Below the pieces are notes generated by a model. The model worked only from the letters and a program-made list of their open reading frames with translations. It searched no databases and was not told the origin of the DNA. The position numbers and the translations under genes were made by a program. Of a DNA stretch of 64,000 nucleotides, positions 61,148 through 64,000 are shown in pieces. The first letter of the stretch is position 1. Every line of letters begins with the position of its first letter. Origin of the DNA: Cololabis saira (taxonomy: Eukaryota > Chordata > Actinopteri > Beloniformes > Belonidae); assembly GCF_033807715.1 (NCBI RefSeq), contig NC_084597.1:4642558-4706557 (forward strand). Reading direction: 5' to 3'.

Positions 61148-61828
61148 AGTCCCTTTTTTTGATGGAAAAACGGTAGCAGTAGGATATTTTGGTGAATTTA
61201 GGATTTAATTTTTCCCTCAATAATGCCAAGTCGTTCAGGACCTGAGGCAATAAGGAATTCCATATAATAATTCTCCGTACACCACTTATCACTGTTATGT
61301 TGTTAGGAAGCTGTGCCTTATTGCACAACAACACATAGTGGTGGTGGCTTGTTCTCTTCTAGGGACTGTTCTGGAGCCTTTGGAGCTTATTGTGTAAAGG
61401 AAAATTGCTAATAATATGAAGAGCATCAAGAACCTTGAGCATCCTCTTCTTAAGTCTGTGTTTTCAGCAATGGGGTGTCTTCATTCCGAGGCCTCTTCAG
61501 ATCCGTTTGCAACACAGGCAACCACAGGAAATCGTTCCTGCCCACAGTAAAAAAAACGTACAATGAATCCTTGAAGAGACTTAAATGACTACTCCATAAA
61601 ATTATTTCTCTTCTGTAATAAATAAGGTATTTTTATGTATGAGCTATTTCTGAACAATTCAACGTTTGTTTCATCAGTCCACAACAAACTGCCTTAGCAC
61701 TGCAGAGTGCCAGGTCGCTCTTTAGCACTATTTTCTTAGTAAGGCAACATTTACCTCTGTGGTATTCTGACATGGACTCCCCTACCTGTTCTGACTTAAT
61801 TATGGCAAACTCATGAGCACATGGAACT
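61148..61828. other. unassigned spacer
   Basis: No gene or repeat recognised. Confidence 0.4.
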
Positions 61829-62149
61829 CAGCAGAAGTTGTCCCCGTGTTTATCCTACTCACGACCCCAAAAAGGTTTAATTTAATAAGGTAAGGCTTAA
61901 CTCTACACCAGACTTACATCAGTAAAGGTTCAGAGTTCAAAACGGGACTATTTTCTTCTGAGCGGAGGAAGAGTTTGGTCCGCGGGTCGAGGCGCAGTCG
62001 GCACGCGCGGTTGGATGCGCGTTACTAGTCAACACAATAGATTAATATTAATAACCCAATATTGCGATACAGTTTGTCACCTCCACGACATGTATTGTGA
62101 GGTTTTTGTATCGCGAAATTTCGTGGCACGATATATTGTTACACCCCTA
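61829..62149 (+). mobile_element. hAT MITE fragment (right arm of the 11868 family)
   Basis: gcagaagttgtccccgtgtt through cacgatatattgttacaccc and the terminal cta match 12570-12905 with the same end. The left arm is missing, so no TSD can be tested. Confidence 0.8.
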
Positions 62150-63213
62150 GTCCTGTCCCGGTTTCCCTTCCATTTCTGGTTACATTGTCTCTGATGCTTT
62201 GTTTGAGTTGTCTTTGGATTTCCTGTTTATTGCAGCATTTTTGTTTCATTAGAACCTATTGTTTTTGCAAACTGCTGCTTCCAGTCTCCTGCAATTAGGT
62301 CCTGTGTTTCCTGTCTTGTGACATATGAAGATTGTTTACTTTCCATTGTATATCTTAATAGATATCCTTCGTGGTAGCAATGGGTCACATCACTAGCTGC
62401 TTCTAATGAACTTAAAATATCTGAATATATCTTCTATCAAAGTGGCTCTAAACCACACCTCCCATCTAAACTCGTTAAATGGACTCTGCAATTTAATTGC
62501 TAATTAAAATTAGCTTTCTTTTAAGTTGATAGTTTTTATGGTTTCACATCTCCATGCCATTTTTCAGTGTCGCTTTATTTTCTCCTTTTTCATATTTCAC
62601 TTGACATACCACACCATTATTATCTCCAGTTTCCTCTCCTTCATCTATAAAGCCTCAACTATATTTGATAAGGGCTTTGTCTTTTATTTGAACTTCTGCA
62701 ACATGCTTTTTTATGTACTTGTAGTTGGACGGTGTTTGTTTGGCAATCTTTTCTTTTTTAGAGAAAACCCTTTTTAGGGTGGAATTTAGCTGCATCCTTT
62801 GGTGTTTGCTAGATTTGTAAAAATAACTATGACAAGTGACAGCAAAGCATAGACTGTGTGCTCAATCTTGGTTCCTTGCTGACTGAAAAAAAGAAAGAAA
62901 TACTATTTAATATGAAGAGTTGCGCCCCTTCGGGAGATGTGTCTCAATCTCTGGGAAGGGTGTGTGCACCCTCTTTGCCAAAATGTGGTTTAGTAAATAC
63001 GTGGTGAAGACACTCTGCAGTGCTGGGAGTCACACCTCCATGAACACATTCTATAATCCCTGAGGAGTGCGCCTTCTCTACTCCAACCGTTTATAAAACT
63101 GGAGGGGGAGCTCCTTGGGCAAAGACATTTCTGGTTGTTTTGAGATTCTGCTGTGGACTCCCACAAAGTCATTGCTATTAACACAATATGACCACGTAGT
63201 TAAATAACAGAGT
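62150..63213. other. unassigned spacer
   Basis: Open frames of under 90 codons only. No gene, array or transposon end recognised. Confidence 0.4.
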
Positions 63214-63330
<117 letters not shown>

Positions 63331-63370
63331 AGAGAGATATTCTCCAATTTTTCCAATTCATGTCCGATTC

Positions 63371-64000
63371 ACGCAAGGCAAGGCAAGGCAAGGCAAGGCA
63401 AGATAAGGCAAGGCAAAGCAAGGCAAGGCAAGGCAAAGCAAGGCAAGATAAGGCAAGGCAAGATAAGGCAAGACAAGGCAAGGCAAGACAAGGCAAGGCA
63501 AAGCAAGGCAAGGCAAGGCAAAGCAAGGCAAGATAAGGCAAGGCAAGATAAGGCAAGACAAGGCAAGGCAAGATAAGCAAGGCAAAGCAAGGCAAGGCAA
63601 GGCAAGGCAAGACAAGGCAAGGCAAGACAAGATAAGGCAAGACAAGGCAAGGCAAGGCAAAGCAAGGCAAGATAAGGCAAGGCAAAGCAAGGCAAGGCAA
63701 GTCAAGATAAGGCAAGGCAAGGCAAGGCAAGTTTATTTGTATAGCACAATTCAACACAAGGTAATTCAAAGTTCTTTACATCAACATTAAAAGCGGCAAG
63801 ACACAATTAAACAGGAAATACCAAATAAAATGAAATACAATGAAAAGAAAAGAGGTAAAATGATAAAAAGCACAAGTTGTTAAAAAGTAAGGGCAGTAGA
63901 TCCAGCAGGTTCATCTCATTCTTACAATGGCAAGAATTACGTTTCTATTCGGTCAAAACGTACAAAGACCGGGTCAAATTCAGTATTACAAAAGTAATCT
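63371..64000 (-). mobile_element. LINE 3' end with tail expanded to a (GGCAA)n array, minus strand
   Basis: The 360-bp array 63374-63735 consists of ggcaa units with gataaggcaa and agacaaggcaa variants. It leads straight into gtttatttgtatagcacaat and caaagttctttacatcaaca, the reverse complement of a standard LINE 3' terminus. The element runs off the window edge at 64000. Confidence 0.8.

Overview
The window looks like nuclear DNA from a ray-finned (teleost) fish. The reasons are the L2/Maui-type and L1/Tx1-type LINE fragments, the many hAT, piggyBac and PIF/Harbinger-like short DNA transposons of fish type, the long (GT)n, (TA)n and (TTTC)n microsatellites, and one ORF that is clearly a fish-type cardiac/atrial essential myosin light chain. 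There are no operons, bacterial genes or CRISPR arrays. This is intergenic or intronic sequence packed with mobile elements. I could not identify the species.

Only one host-type protein-coding gene is supported. It is an intact, intronless myosin essential light chain (MYL4-like) on the minus strand at 10179-10811. Upstream it has a TATA box at a plausible distance, an E-box and MEF2-like A/T boxes. Genes of this family normally have several introns, so this is either a retrogene that kept or gained a promoter or an unusual single-exon paralogue.

Layout. 1-10 kb: an L2 LINE 3' half (530-1934), a piggyBac-type element (3074-4263), a hAT MITE (4630-5228), a TAA-flanked foldback element (6804-7761) and GT microsatellites. 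10-15.3 kb: the myosin gene, then a hAT MITE (11868-12905) next to a second L2 copy that is split by a PIF/Harbinger-like element (13665-15081). 16.8-18.8 kb: a TA-flanked element carrying the 5' end of a hAT transposase gene, itself split by a 1.1-kb retroposon that encodes a 156-residue membrane protein (17388-17858). 20-35 kb: further MITEs, LINE tails, a THAP-domain transposon remnant (27856-28730) and a hAT MITE swollen by (TTTC)n/(TTCC)n. 36-43 kb: a 44-bp inverted-repeat element, a LINE remnant, TA/CA microsatellites and a 48-bp exon-like duplication (41959/42609). 43-47 kb: a Russian-doll nest of at least four transposon layers. 47-55 kb: an L1 tail, a modular fish repeat, an L2-like tail, and two more swollen hAT MITEs. 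55.6-58.1 kb: a hAT MITE holding a complete 1.26-kb non-autonomous LTR element with an intact ORF. 59-61 kb: a large degenerate minisatellite rich in CRE-like TACGTCA. 63.2-64 kb: a GT repeat and a LINE whose tail has grown into a (GGCAA)n array.

The most unusual items are the retroposon with a membrane-protein ORF, the promoter-bearing intronless myosin light chain, the short LTR element whose two LTRs differ strongly although its target-site duplication is intact, and a near-perfect 60-bp hairpin at 57055-57212. All boundaries were read by eye from inverted repeats and target-site duplications (TSDs). Family names come from recalled hallmarks, not from a database search.
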